NCBI GenBank assembly: GCA_026397315.1
Contig: JAPLVC010000002.1
Coordinates: 59,994 to 123,993 of the forward strand
Length of the DNA stretch: 64,000 bases
Direction of reading: 5' to 3'
Source: Candidatus Aenigmatarchaeota archaeon
GTDB lineage: Archaea > Aenigmatarchaeota > Aenigmatarchaeia > QMZP01 > QMZT01
Below the pieces are notes generated by a model. The model had not been told where the DNA came from, searched no databases, and worked only from the letters and a program-made list of their open reading frames with translations. Both the position numbers and the translations under genes were made by a program. The first letter of the stretch is position 1; every line of letters begins with the position of its first letter. Positions 36,807-45,328 of this stretch are shown here, piece by piece.

Positions 36807-38927
36807 ATGAAAGGCCTCAAGCCCATTGCTTTTTTTGCACTGATTGCGATTATTTCAGTCTCGCTTTTCCAGAGCGCCTTGGCTGCAGGCATAGAGGACA
36901 ACGTCCTCAAGAACCCTGCTAACGTTAACGAACTCGTGGTAAACATCACGCAGTCCGGCACCATCATAACCGACGGCCAGCCGACCAAGATAACCGTCAG
37001 CATGAACATCCCGCAGGACGACGACAGGCAGGACGTCTCCATGGACGTCACGCGCATTAGGGACGAACTGGGGACAGACTTAGGTATTATAGAGCAGGCA
37101 AGCCCGGGAAACAGGTTCTCTTACAGCATCGAAGGCGTCGTCAAGTCGAGGGCGAGCCATCTCACTTCGTTGCCAGCGTCGTATTCGATACCGAACGACG
37201 TCAAGGCCTACATGCAGCCCACGAAAAACATCCAGTCCGGCGACGCCAGCATAAAGAGCCTCGCCCTGGAAATCACCAAAGACTCAAAGGACGATTTCGA
37301 GCGCGTCGCGAAGCTGGCCATGTGGGTGCACGACCATCTCGATTATGACCTTTCATATTCGGGCAGGAATCTCGATGCTTTGTCAGTCCTTGCAGGCAGG
37401 CGCGGCGTATGTTCGGAATATACGACGTTGTTCATTGCCTTCGCGCGCTCGATGGGCATACCCGCGAAATTCGTGTCCGGCTATTCATACGGCGAGCGGG
37501 GATGGGAGCGCCATGCGTATTCGGAAGTTTATCTCGGCAAATGGGTGCCAGTTGATGCGTTATGGCTCGAAATCGGATACATGGATGCGACGCACATAAA
37601 GTTCGGCAGCCATCTCGACAGCGTTGTCAAGAACAACGTCGAAATCACCGGCTACAACGTCAACAGCATAAACTGGGCCGATGACGACGTGGTCTTATCC
37701 ACCATAACTTATTCTCCCGTCGCTAGGGAGGACGCGTACAACCTCACAATATCCGGCCAGAACTTCAGGCGCGGCGACGAGGGCGTCGTCTCGCTCACGC
37801 TGGTGCCGACGGAATTCATAGTGGGCAGCATCGTACTGGAGCCGTGCGCTGGCGATTACAGCGTCGTCGACGTGATAGACAAACAGCAGAACGTCATCCT
37901 CAGGCCAGGCGTCAGGGAGCAGGTCTACTGGAAGATTAAAATCAGCGAAGACCTGCCCAATAACCTTTTGTTTACCTGTCCGCTCACTCTCAATTCAAGA
38001 TCGCTAGCTCTGCGCACGACGGACGCGTTCGTGAACACCCAATACCCGTCGCGCGGGACGCGCAGCCTTTCGGCGCATGTCGCTTCCAGCATGGTCGAGC
38101 TGGGCGACGAGCAGAAAGTCTACATAACGGTCAAGGACCTGGCGAAAGACGCGAAAGTCGGCGTTATAGCGGGCGACGCGCAAGAGGAATGGAGCATCGA
38201 CGGCGATTTCCAGACTTTCTTCACGTTCAAGCCAAAAGAACTGGGCGAGAAGGAAGTGGTGGTTTACCTTTCGGAAGGCGAGCTCGTCTCACTCAAATAC
38301 ACGGTCACCAGCCAGATGCAGGTCACACTCGACGACGTGACCGTGCCTGCGTACCTTAAAGTCGGCGAGAAGAAAAACGTTTCCGCCTTCATAGTCAACC
38401 ACGGCTCAAGCGAGGAAAGCGTGCACATGAACATCAACATCGACGGCACGGACAACTTCGCGAGCTTCATGTTAAAGACTAAATATTTCGTATCGCTCCC
38501 AGTGTCATTCAGCGAGAAAGGCGCCAAGACCATTCTCTTTGAGGCGTCGGTGGCGGGAATGAACATATCGGAGGCGCATGTCATAGAGGTTTACGAAGAG
38601 CCGGTCATAGTTTACGACACTGACTACAGCGACGGCAAGGCGATCCTGAAGCTCGACGTGCGCAATTCAAAGGCCAAAAATATTTCGATAACGATAGCAG
38701 GGCAGGAGAAGAAGCTGGTCGAGGCGTTCGGCAAAACGTCAGTCGAATTCGCGCTCGCGCCCGGTCAATACCAGATGGAGATCAACTGCTACGACGTCGC
38801 CGGCAATCGATACGTTACGCCTGCGACCATCGAATTCCGCGAGAAGAACTTCTTCGAGCAGCTGCTAGCGTTGCTAAATGAAATGATAGCGCCTCTATTT
38901 TCACTTTTTAACAAGGCCGTGCAGTGA
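36807..38927 (+). CDS. Large exported transglutaminase-like protein
   Basis: 706 residues. Signal peptide ('AFFALIAIISVSLFQSALA'). A transglutaminase-like core at about 150-275 has the Cys-His-Asp set: Cys202 in 'RRGVCSEYTTLFIAFARSMGIPAKFV', His in 'WERHAYSEVY' and Asp in 'WVPVDALWLE'. The remainder to 650 is several beta-sandwich repeats ('LSEGELVSLKYTVTSQMQVTL', 'VPAYLKVGEKKNVSAFIVNHG'), and the C-terminus is a short hydrophobic helix ('LLALLNEMIAPLFSLF'). Likely a cell-surface protease or crosslinking enzyme. It shares a transcript with scpA. Confidence 0.88.
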   Translation: MKGLKPIAFFALIAIISVSLFQSALAAGIEDNVLKNPANVNELVVNITQSGTIITDGQPTKITVSMNIPQDDDRQDVSMDVTRIRDELGTDLGIIEQASPGNRFSYSIEGVVKSRASHLTSLPASYSIPNDVKAYMQPTKNIQSGDASIKSLALEITKDSKDDFERVAKLAMWVHDHLDYDLSYSGRNLDALSVLAGRRGVCSEYTTLFIAFARSMGIPAKFVSGYSYGERGWERHAYSEVYLGKWVPVDALWLEIGYMDATHIKFGSHLDSVVKNNVEITGYNVNSINWADDDVVLSTITYSPVAREDAYNLTISGQNFRRGDEGVVSLTLVPTEFIVGSIVLEPCAGDYSVVDVIDKQQNVILRPGVREQVYWKIKISEDLPNNLLFTCPLTLNSRSLALRTTDAFVNTQYPSRGTRSLSAHVASSMVELGDEQKVYITVKDLAKDAKVGVIAGDAQEEWSIDGDFQTFFTFKPKELGEKEVVVYLSEGELVSLKYTVTSQMQVTLDDVTVPAYLKVGEKKNVSAFIVNHGSSEESVHMNINIDGTDNFASFMLKTKYFVSLPVSFSEKGAKTILFEASVAGMNISEAHVIEVYEEPVIVYDTDYSDGKAILKLDVRNSKAKNISITIAGQEKKLVEAFGKTSVEFALAPGQYQMEINCYDVAGNRYVTPATIEFREKNFFEQLLALLNEMIAPLFSLFNKAVQ

Positions 38928-38951
38928 AAAGTTTAGTTTCTGAACCGCATG

Positions 38952-38959
38952 GTATTTAA
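38952..38959 (+). promoter_or_regulatory. TATA box for the first cysteine-rich micro-ORF
   Basis: TATTTAAG centred 26 bases before the ATG at 38982, the exact distance for a leaderless archaeal transcript. The same TATTTAAG word precedes the 54-aa ORF at 3675. A run of seven T at about 39072 after the micro-ORF could end the transcript. Confidence 0.5.
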
Positions 38960-38981
38960 GGCGGAAACTGAATAAATTTTC

Positions 38982-39035
38982 ATGGTCAAAAAGAAAAGCG
39001 CAAAGAAGAAAGAATCCGGTTGCTCGTGCTGTTAA
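38982..39035 (+). CDS. Cys-rich micro-ORF 1 (17 aa, ends GCSCC)
   Basis: Not in the track. Reads MVKKKSAKKKESGCSCC then TAA: a basic head and a cluster of three Cys in the last four residues. The TATA box is at the right distance for a leaderless start, and a T-run follows about 37 bases after the stop. Lies 239 bases before the cysteine synthase frame. Could be a metal-binding microprotein or a cysteine-sensing leader peptide. No homologue known to me. Confidence 0.5.
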   Translation: MVKKKSAKKKESGCSCC

Positions 39036-39126
39036 GTTCCTAGCGCAACCGGGCCACCGGTTTATTCTTAGTTTTTTTAGTTCCTAGAGGTAGTTCCACT
39101 TTTAAAGCTTGCTCCCAAGTATGCTT

Positions 39127-39201
39127 ATGACGACAGTAAACGGCATTACCGAGAAGAGAACGCTGGCCAGAAATTTTAGTTCTTGCTGTTGTCGTTGTTA
39201 A
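39127..39201 (+). CDS. Cys-rich micro-ORF 2 (24 aa, ends SSCCCRC)
   Basis: Not in the track. Reads MTTVNGITEKRTLARNFSSCCCRC then TAA; an in-frame ATG at 39121 would add two residues. TTTTAAAG at about 39100-39107 is about 24 bases upstream, fitting leaderless transcription from 39127. Four Cys in the last five residues. It stops 62 bases before the Shine-Dalgarno-led ATG in front of cysteine synthase. Second peptide of the same design in 220 bases. Confidence 0.5.
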   Translation: MTTVNGITEKRTLARNFSSCCCRC

Positions 39202-39263
39202 TTTTGAGCACTGGCTTTTTACACCGGTTTTTTGGAAATTTAAAAAATTTTGGAGGTCATAAC

Positions 39264-39290
39264 ATGAAAAAGGGTGAACGACTCTGCTGA
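39264..39290 (+). CDS. 8-codon ORF (MKKGERLC) overlapping the cysteine synthase start
   Basis: GGAGGT stands 6 bases before this ATG, the best ribosome binding site in the area, yet the frame ends after MKKGERLC at TGA. Cysteine synthase is in the +1 frame and its only start is a GTG at 39274 inside this ORF. Deleting one base of the AAAAAGGG run would join ATG AAA AAG to the enzyme frame. So this is a leader peptide, a programmed +1 frameshift window, or a sequencing error. Confidence 0.5.
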   Translation: MKKGERLC

Positions 39291-40203
39291 AGACGGAGCG
39301 AAAAGGACATACGACAATATACTGGACACGATAGGCAACACGCCGCTTGTGAGAATAAACAGGCTGAATCCTAACAAGAACGTGACCATATACGCGAAAT
39401 TCGAGGGCACCAACCCCACGGGCAGCATAAAGGACCGCATCGCCTTGAAAATGATAGAGCAGGCGGAGAGCGAAGGTGTGCTGGTTCCAGAAAAAACGAT
39501 AATAGAGCCCACGTCGGGCAACACGGGCATCGGCCTGGCGATGATAGGCGCGGTCAAGGGGTACGAAGTCGAGATAGTGATGAGCGAGGCGGTTTCTATA
39601 GAGCGCCAGAAAATGATACAGGCGTTCGGCGCAAAAATAACTTTGACTGAAGCCAAGCACGGCACGGACGGCGCCATAAGGAAAGCGAGGGAGCTTGTGG
39701 GCGCGAACCCTGAAAAATATTTCATGCCCGACCAGTTCTCGAACGAATACAACAGGATTGCCCATTATAAAACGACTGCGGAAGAGATATGGCGCGACGC
39801 TGGTGGCAAAATCGATTACATGGTTTCGGCCATCGGCACGTCAGGAACGATCATGGGCGTAGGCATGGGCCTGAAAGAGAAGAACAAAAACATAAAAATC
39901 ATCTGCGCCTATCCGCACAAAGGGCATTACATACAGGGACTGAAAAACATGGAGGAAGCGATGGTGCCGTCAATATACAGGCCGTCCGAAATCGACGAGA
40001 ACATAACGGTCGACAGCGAAGTCGCCTTCGAGTGGGCCCGGCGAATCGTGAAAGAAGAAGGCATATTCGTGGGCATGAGCAGCGGGGCCGCGATGTACGC
40101 GGCAGTCGAAGTCGCGAAGAAAATAAGCGGAGGCACGATAGTGGTGATATTTCCGGACAGGGGGGAAAAATACCTGAGCACAAAATTATTCAATGGCGGA
40201 TGA
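39274..40203 (+). CDS. Cysteine synthase family (PLP, CysK/CysM-like)
   Basis: 309 residues. 'YDNILDTIGNTPLVRINRLN' start, PLP Lys in 'FEGTNPTGSIKDRIA', phosphate/substrate loop 'PTSGNTGIGLAMIGA', 'GTSGTIMGVGMGLKEKN' and C-terminal 'GMSSGAAMYAA'. Makes cysteine from O-acetylserine (or O-phosphoserine) and sulfide; the donor cannot be told. The only in-frame start is a GTG with no own Shine-Dalgarno, overlapped by an 8-codon ORF that has a perfect one. Cys-rich micro-ORFs lie upstream. Confidence 0.92.
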   Translation: MNDSAEDGAKRTYDNILDTIGNTPLVRINRLNPNKNVTIYAKFEGTNPTGSIKDRIALKMIEQAESEGVLVPEKTIIEPTSGNTGIGLAMIGAVKGYEVEIVMSEAVSIERQKMIQAFGAKITLTEAKHGTDGAIRKARELVGANPEKYFMPDQFSNEYNRIAHYKTTAEEIWRDAGGKIDYMVSAIGTSGTIMGVGMGLKEKNKNIKIICAYPHKGHYIQGLKNMEEAMVPSIYRPSEIDENITVDSEVAFEWARRIVKEEGIFVGMSSGAAMYAAVEVAKKISGGTIVVIFPDRGEKYLSTKLFNGG

Positions 40204-40216
40204 TGAGAAGAAGAAA

Positions 40217-40358
40217 TGGACCGGTCGGGATTTGAACCCGAGGCCTCCACCAATTTGGAATTCGTAAGCCAGGAAGCGTAAGCTCCTGGTTTTCGATTAA
40301 GCCTTTTGAGTAAAAGGCTTATTGCCAAGGTGGCGATCTACCGCTGATCTACCGGCCC
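40217..40358 (-). tRNA. tRNA-Ala (anticodon GGC) with 70-nt intron
   Basis: Minus strand: acceptor GGGCCGG/CCGGTCC (one G-U), discriminator A, no CCA. D-arm GATC...GATC, anticodon stem CCACC/GGTGG with loop TTGGCA + T. T-arm TCGGG TTCAAAT CCCGA. Intron 40253-40322 at position 37/38, 70 nt, containing two strong hairpins (AAGCCTTTT/AAAAGGCTT and CCAGGA/TCCTGG). Spliced length 72 nt. Third intron-bearing tRNA of three in the window. Confidence 0.93.
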
Positions 40359-40420
40359 GCATATATCTTCTAGGGAGAATGGTTTAAATAAATTGATTTG
40401 AACCTGTCGGACAGAAATGT

Positions 40421-40639
40421 CTACTCTTTGGATTCCTTCGTGACGATGGTCGACTCGCTCTTGTTGGCCATCTGCTCGACTCGCTTCCTCAGCAGTTTCT
40501 CTATCTCGCCGGATATCGTGGTCTCGTTGAGAACGCAGAACGCCTTGAATTTCAGAAACAGGTCTTTGTCAACCTCTATGGTAGTCGTTATGGTCTCCGG
40601 TTTTTCCACTTTTTCCTGTCTTAGTTCCTCTGAAGACAT
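40421..40639 (-). CDS. Ribbon-helix-helix (CopG/Arc-type) small protein
   Basis: 72 residues. 'ETITTTIEVDKDLFLKFKAFCVLNETTISGEIEKLLRKRVEQM' fits a beta strand plus two helices of an RHH DNA-binding domain, with charged tails. Likely a dimeric regulator. Divergent from ftsZ across a 150-base AT-rich gap, so it may control itself and ftsZ. Confidence 0.75.
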   Translation of the reverse strand: MSSEELRQEKVEKPETITTTIEVDKDLFLKFKAFCVLNETTISGEIEKLLRKRVEQMANKSESTIVTKESKE

Positions 40640-40789
40640 GGTAAATAAATACTTTCATGCTTTTTAAAGTTTTCTGCCTGGTCTGCTTAAATTTTTAAAT
40701 ATGTAGATATACAAATAGTTAAATATAATATATTAAGTTCATCAAAATGCGCTCAATGGGCGTGTTTTGCGTTTGTCGGGGGTGTGTGT

Positions 40790-41824
40790 ATGTGTCCAGA
40801 TGCGAGTGAAGTTTTTGATGCCTATCAGGCAAAGATAATGGTTTTTGGTTGCGGCGGCGGAGGAAGCAACACGATTACCAGGCTCACAGACATGAACATT
40901 CAGGGCGCGACGACGGTTGCGGTCAACACGGACGCGAAGCATCTCGCAGTCACGAAGGCCCACAAGAAGATTCTGATAGGGAAGGAGCTGACCAAAGGAA
41001 TGGGCGCGGGAGGCTTCCCTGACGTGGGAAGGAAAGCCGCGGAGGAATCGAAGGAAGCCATAAAAGCCGCGCTCATGGGATGTGACCTCCTGTTCATTTC
41101 GTGCGGCCTTGGCGGAGGAACTGGAACCGGAGCCGCTCCTGCCATAGCAAAGATGGCGAAAGAACTTGGCGCGATAGTCATCGCTCCAGTCACGCTGCCT
41201 TTCAAGATGGAAGGTGCGAGGATACGCAAGGCCGAGGACGGCCTCATGAAGCTACGCGATGCCTGCGACACTGTCATAGTCATCGAGAACCAGAAGCTTC
41301 TCGAGCTGGCTGGCAACAAGCCGCTCGGCGACGCTTTCGCGGTCGCGGACAACCTCATAGCGACGATGATAAAGGGCGTGACGGAAACGATTTCCCAGCC
41401 ATCGCTTGTCAATCTCGACTATGCAGACGTTAAAGCGATAATGCACTCTGGAGGCGTCGCGACGATAGGCGTGGGAATATCCGACACGAAGCACAGGGCG
41501 CAGGAAGCGATTGATAACGCTTTGAACCACCCGCTGCTCGACGTCGACTACGAGGGAGCAACAGGCGCGCTTATACAGATAATCGGCGGAGACGACCTCA
41601 CACTCGAAGAAGTAAGCCTTATCGGCGAGACCGTTTCGAAAAAGATGAATCCGGATGCGACAGTCATGTGGGGCGCGCGTGTCCTGCCTGAATTCAAAGG
41701 GAAGCTGCAGGTCATAACGATAATAACGGGCGTCAGTTCCCCGTACATCCTGGGCAGCAAGACCGAGGAGACGAAGAAAGTCGACAAGTTGTTCAGCAAG
41801 GACCTCGGCATCCAGATGTACTGA
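40790..41824 (+). CDS. ftsZ: Cell division GTPase FtsZ
   Basis: 344 residues from the ATG at 40790 (GGGGGTG upstream; the track uses a GTG two codons earlier). 'IMVFGCGGGGSNTITRL' and the tubulin signature 'GLGGGTGTGAAP' (108-114) bind GTP; 'ETISQPSLVNLDYADVKAIM' holds the T7 loop region with catalytic Asp. The C-terminal tail is short, without an obvious FtsA/ZipA-type end peptide, as in archaea. Polymerises at midcell. Archaea often have FtsZ1 and FtsZ2; only one is in the window. Confidence 0.97.
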   Translation: MCPDASEVFDAYQAKIMVFGCGGGGSNTITRLTDMNIQGATTVAVNTDAKHLAVTKAHKKILIGKELTKGMGAGGFPDVGRKAAEESKEAIKAALMGCDLLFISCGLGGGTGTGAAPAIAKMAKELGAIVIAPVTLPFKMEGARIRKAEDGLMKLRDACDTVIVIENQKLLELAGNKPLGDAFAVADNLIATMIKGVTETISQPSLVNLDYADVKAIMHSGGVATIGVGISDTKHRAQEAIDNALNHPLLDVDYEGATGALIQIIGGDDLTLEEVSLIGETVSKKMNPDATVMWGARVLPEFKGKLQVITIITGVSSPYILGSKTEETKKVDKLFSKDLGIQMY

Positions 41825-41932
41825 GCGGGCGGGCCGGAATGACATTTCCGGCATTTTTCCTTTTCTGACTTTTTCTAACTTTTTATTTTACCAAACCAAA
41901 CTATTCCTATCGAGATGCGTGGGGTGTGGGGT

Positions 41933-43417
41933 ATGTTCAGGACTTATCTTAATTACATAAACGGCAAATGGATGAAAGCGTCGTCAGGAAAGACGTTCAA
42001 AAAAATAAATCCGGCGACCGGCGAGACGATATTCGAATGCCAGGCAGGCAGCGAGCGCGACGTGGAGCAGGCCGTGCGCGCGGCGCAAGACGCTTTCGCT
42101 GACTGGAAGCTTCTGCCGCCGCCGCATAAGGGCGAGATATTATACAAGGCCGCGCACATACTCGAGCAGCGCAAAGAGGAGCTAGCGCCGTTGCTGACGA
42201 AAGAGAACGGCAAGAACATCGAGGAGGCGAGAGGCGAAGTTCAGGAAGCGATAGACATAACCAAATACGTCGCGGCCGAAGGCCGACGTCTTCTCGGAGA
42301 GACTACGACGTCAGAACTGCCGCACAAGTTCGCCATGTTCATACGCGAGCCGAAAGGCGTCTGCGGCATAATAACGCCCTGGAATTTCCCGATTGCGATA
42401 CCCGCATGGAAGATTCCCGCCGCGCTGATATGCGGCAACACGGTCGTTTTCAAGCCGTCCAGCGACGCGCCCGCGTGCGGCATAGAGCTGGTTAAGATTC
42501 TTGAAGAGGCTGGAGTCCCTCCAGGCGTGCTTAACATGGTCACGGGTTCTGGAGCAGCGGTTGGTGACGTCATAGCCAAGCACAAAGGCGTGGACCACCT
42601 CTCATTCACAGGTTCGACGGAAACAGGAACTCACATTTACACCGAGGGAGCAAAAAAGCTGGATTCGGTCGAGCTGGAGATGGGCGGCAAGAACCCGCAG
42701 ATCGTTCTGGCGGACGCTGATCTCGAACTGGCGGTGGACGGCGCGCTGTGGGGCGCTTTCGGCACGTCGGGACAGAGATGCACCGCGACTTCGAGAATAA
42801 TAGTTGAAAAACCAGTCGCTAAAGAGTTCACTGAGCGCCTGCTGAAGCGCGTGAAAAAGCTGCGCGTTGGCAACGGCCTCAAGAAAGGCGTGGTCATGGG
42901 ACCGATAATAAACGCGGCCCAGATGACCAAGATTCTAGGCTACATAGACAAGGGGCGCAAAGAGGGAGCGAAGCTGCTTTACGGCGGTCACAGGCTGAGC
43001 GACGCCGAACACAGCCGCGGCTTCTTTATCGCGCCGACCATTTTCACCCACGTCATGCCGGACATGACCATCGCGAAAGAGGAGATATTCGGCCCCGTGG
43101 TATGCATAATAGAAGCGAATGATTTCGAGCACGCGGTTAAGATAGCGAACGACGTCGAATACGGCTTGTCGTGGTCAATCTACACGAAGGACATCAACAG
43201 GGCCATGAAGGCCATGCGCCTCGCGGAGTCGGGTATAGTTTACATAAACGCTCCGACCATCGGAGCAGAAGTGCACCTGCCGTTCGGCGGCGTTAAAGGC
43301 ACTGGCAACGGCGGCAGGGAAGCGGGCACGGAGGCCATAAAAGAGTTCACGGAAATAAAGACGGTCTTCATCGACTACTCCGGCCACCTGCAGAAGGCGC
43401 AGATTGACGTCGATTAA
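41933..43417 (+). CDS. NAD(P)-dependent aldehyde dehydrogenase
   Basis: 494 residues from the ATG at 41933, after a GGGGTGTGGGGT purine tract. '[19 protein letters not shown]' and 'VFKPSSDAP' (Lys174) bind NAD(P); '[10 protein letters not shown]', '[13 protein letters not shown]' (Glu249) and '[12 protein letters not shown]' (Cys283) are the catalytic parts; '[11 protein letters not shown]' follows. All catalytic residues are present. Oxidises an aldehyde to acid; substrate unknown (a semialdehyde or glycolytic aldehyde is possible). Confidence 0.94.
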   Translation: MFRTYLNYINGKWMKASSGKTFKKINPATGETIFECQAGSERDVEQAVRAAQDAFADWKLLPPPHKGEILYKAAHILEQRKEELAPLLTKENGKNIEEARGEVQEAIDITKYVAAEGRRLLGETTTSELPHKFAMFIREPKGVCGIITPWNFPIAIPAWKIPAALICGNTVVFKPSSDAPACGIELVKILEEAGVPPGVLNMVTGSGAAVGDVIAKHKGVDHLSFTGSTETGTHIYTEGAKKLDSVELEMGGKNPQIVLADADLELAVDGALWGAFGTSGQRCTATSRIIVEKPVAKEFTERLLKRVKKLRVGNGLKKGVVMGPIINAAQMTKILGYIDKGRKEGAKLLYGGHRLSDAEHSRGFFIAPTIFTHVMPDMTIAKEEIFGPVVCIIEANDFEHAVKIANDVEYGLSWSIYTKDINRAMKAMRLAESGIVYINAPTIGAEVHLPFGGVKGTGNGGREAGTEAIKEFTEIKTVFIDYSGHLQKAQIDVD

Positions 43418-43457
43418 GATAAATATCCGATAAGCGAAATAATATACAAGGTAAATT

Positions 43458-43709
43458 ATGGACGAAGAAAGCGAGCGGAAAAGGGCATTGTGGCTTCCAC
43501 TTGTGACGTGGGTTTTCGGAGTGATACTCATAACAGCATTGCTGTTCTTCTTTTACAAGTTTTCGCCAACCATAATAACCGCATACCTAGTCATAGTCTT
43601 CTCCGGCTTTTACATACTGTGGAGAAGCAGGAAGCGGGGCATAAAAACCGGGAAAAAGAAAAATGATAAAAGTAAAAAAGCTGTTTCTGTGCGCGGGAAG
43701 CGAAAGTGA
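43458..43709 (+). CDS. Small two-helix membrane protein with basic tail (83 aa)
   Basis: Two membrane helices ('LVTWVFGVILITALLFFFY', 'IITAYLVIVFSGFYILW') and a 30-residue Lys/Arg-rich cytoplasmic tail. No family recognised. Its last 47 bases overlap the hydrogenase-maturation protease gene in another frame, suggesting coupled translation. Confidence 0.75.
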   Translation: MDEESERKRALWLPLVTWVFGVILITALLFFFYKFSPTIITAYLVIVFSGFYILWRSRKRGIKTGKKKNDKSKKAVSVRGKRK

Positions 43710-44058
43710 AGGCGACTCGCTGGCATTCGAAATAAAGGACATCCTCGAAAGCAGGCTTAAGAATCACCGCTTCTGCGACTGCCGTGATTCGACGGAGATG
43801 GCAGGTTACCTGAGGAAGAATATCGAAGTCGTCATAATCGACGTTGTCAAAGGCCTGAAGAAAACACAGCTTTTCGACGGAGCAGACGCCTTTGCCAAAA
43901 CTCACAGCGCGACTGCACACGACCTCGATGCAGGCACCATGCTCAAGATATTCGAGGCCGCGGCCGGAAGGAAATACAGGATAATCGGCGTGCCTTTCGG
44001 CCATGAAAAGACGAAAGCTGCGCTGGAAGTCGAGAAAATCATTTCTTCTTTAGGTTGA
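43663..44058 (+). CDS. NiFe-hydrogenase maturation protease (HycI/HybD-like, divergent)
   Basis: 131 residues. Matches the family in order: 'LFLCAGSESEGDSLAFEIKDIL' (canonical GNxLxGDDGxG, first metal acid kept as Asp), 'VVIIDVVKG' (second Asp) and 'HSATAHDLDAGTMLKIFEAA' (the conserved His). The three nickel-contact residues are thus present. It would clip the C-terminal tail of the large subunit after the NiFe site is loaded. Convergent with hydA, overlapping its 3' end by 20 bases. Confidence 0.78.
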   Translation: MIKVKKLFLCAGSESEGDSLAFEIKDILESRLKNHRFCDCRDSTEMAGYLRKNIEVVIIDVVKGLKKTQLFDGADAFAKTHSATAHDLDAGTMLKIFEAAAGRKYRIIGVPFGHEKTKAALEVEKIISSLG

Positions 44059-45328
44059 GCTCCAGGAAATGCGCGGAGCATGAGAAACAAGGATCATAAG
44101 CCCTTATCAGCATCTCTAACGAGAGTTTCACTTTACTTGCAGGCTTGCCGTGCATGGTAGGCAGGAAAATGGAGATGTCATCTTCCATTCTCGCCGCGTT
44201 CTGGGAAGTCGGTGTTATGACGTTCGCGTATTTTATCCTGCCGTCGCTGCCGATGCCGTAATGGTGGAACAGCAGCCCTCTCGGCGCTTCGCAGCATCCC
44301 ACGCCTTCGCCTTCCCTGGGAGTGACAGCGTATTTTTCCTGTTTCATCCCGTTCCTGTATTTCTCGAGTATGCTCTTCGCTTCGTCAGCGAAGTGGACCA
44401 TCTCTATCGCCTGCGCCATGTTATTGTGGAACGGGTTATTAGAAGGGAGCTTGAGACGCGATTTTTTCACCAGCGCCTTCGCGTCGTCCGAAAGTTTCGC
44501 GTAGTTGGCGTTCAGCCTAGGCAGCGCGCCCGTCATGTAGCTCATGCCGCGCAGTTTCGCGTGTTTCGAATTCGAATACTCCATGACGCCCTCGATAATG
44601 TTCTTTTTGTAGTCGCGCGGCCTGAAGATGATGCCGTCGTTAGAGGTTATCATGCCGTCATAAAGCGCGTATTCGTTTTTGTTTTTCATGCAAACGTGCC
44701 TGCTTCTCGCTTCCAGCTCCGGTACTTCCAAACCGGAGAACAGGCGGGCAGTCCTTAACGAAAGCCTCTTGACGCCTTCAAGCCTTTTTAGTAACGCGGC
44801 GATTTTTTTCTCATCCGGGACGGAGTGGAAGCCGCCTATCATCGGCGTCACGGGATGGAGCGCGCGGCCTCCGATTATTTTCACCATGTCGCTCGACATC
44901 TGCTGGAGGTCGAGAGCGAGATGTATGTATGCATGCTTCGCTTTCGATAGCTCTATTACGTCGCCGAAGCCCAGGTAGTCCGGCAGCGCGAAGAAGAAAA
45001 GGTGCGCCGTGTGGCTGTGTATGTTGCTGGCATAAAGCAGGAGCTTGCGCAGGTCGACAGTCTGTTCCGACGGGGTGAACTCGAGCGCATCCTCGACTGC
45101 CTTTATGGATGCGAGCGTGTGGACGACCGAGCATATGCCGCATATCTTCTGCGTTATGGCCGGCGCTTCCCTGTAGTCGCGGCCCAGCAACAGCGACTCG
45201 AAATATCTGGACGCTTCGTATACTTCTAGCTTAGTGTTTTTGACTACGTTGCCTTCCATCTCCACGCTGAGCTTCGCGTGGCCCTCGAGCTTCGTAAGTT
45301 CCTCCAGAGTGAATCCCTGATGGCTCAT
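44039..45328 (-). CDS. hydA: NiFe (sulf)hydrogenase large subunit, group 3b-like
   Basis: 429 residues. NiFe ligands: Cys63/Cys66 in 'QKICGICSVVH' and Cys414/Cys417 in 'DPCFSCSAHFLEL'. After the terminal His420 a 9-residue tail (FLELNLKKK) remains for removal by the maturation protease. Catalyses reversible H2 oxidation/evolution. Start overlaps the hydD stop by 4 bases. The BGDA subunit set matches the soluble NADP-linked sulfhydrogenase of Thermococcales, which also reduces sulfur or polysulfide. Confidence 0.95.
   Translation of the reverse strand: MSHQGFTLEELTKLEGHAKLSVEMEGNVVKNTKLEVYEASRYFESLLLGRDYREAPAITQKICGICSVVHTLASIKAVEDALEFTPSEQTVDLRKLLLYASNIHSHTAHLFFFALPDYLGFGDVIELSKAKHAYIHLALDLQQMSSDMVKIIGGRALHPVTPMIGGFHSVPDEKKIAALLKRLEGVKRLSLRTARLFSGLEVPELEARSRHVCMKNKNEYALYDGMITSNDGIIFRPRDYKKNIIEGVMEYSNSKHAKLRGMSYMTGALPRLNANYAKLSDDAKALVKKSRLKLPSNNPFHNNMAQAIEMVHFADEAKSILEKYRNGMKQEKYAVTPREGEGVGCCEAPRGLLFHHYGIGSDGRIKYANVITPTSQNAARMEDDISIFLPTMHGKPASKVKLSLEMLIRAYDPCFSCSAHFLELNLKKK

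Noticed and set aside
39040-39765. 241-aa minus-strand ORF opposite cysteine synthase and its leader
   Set aside because: Shadow of the synthase gene; no motif and Tyr/Arg/His-rich composition.
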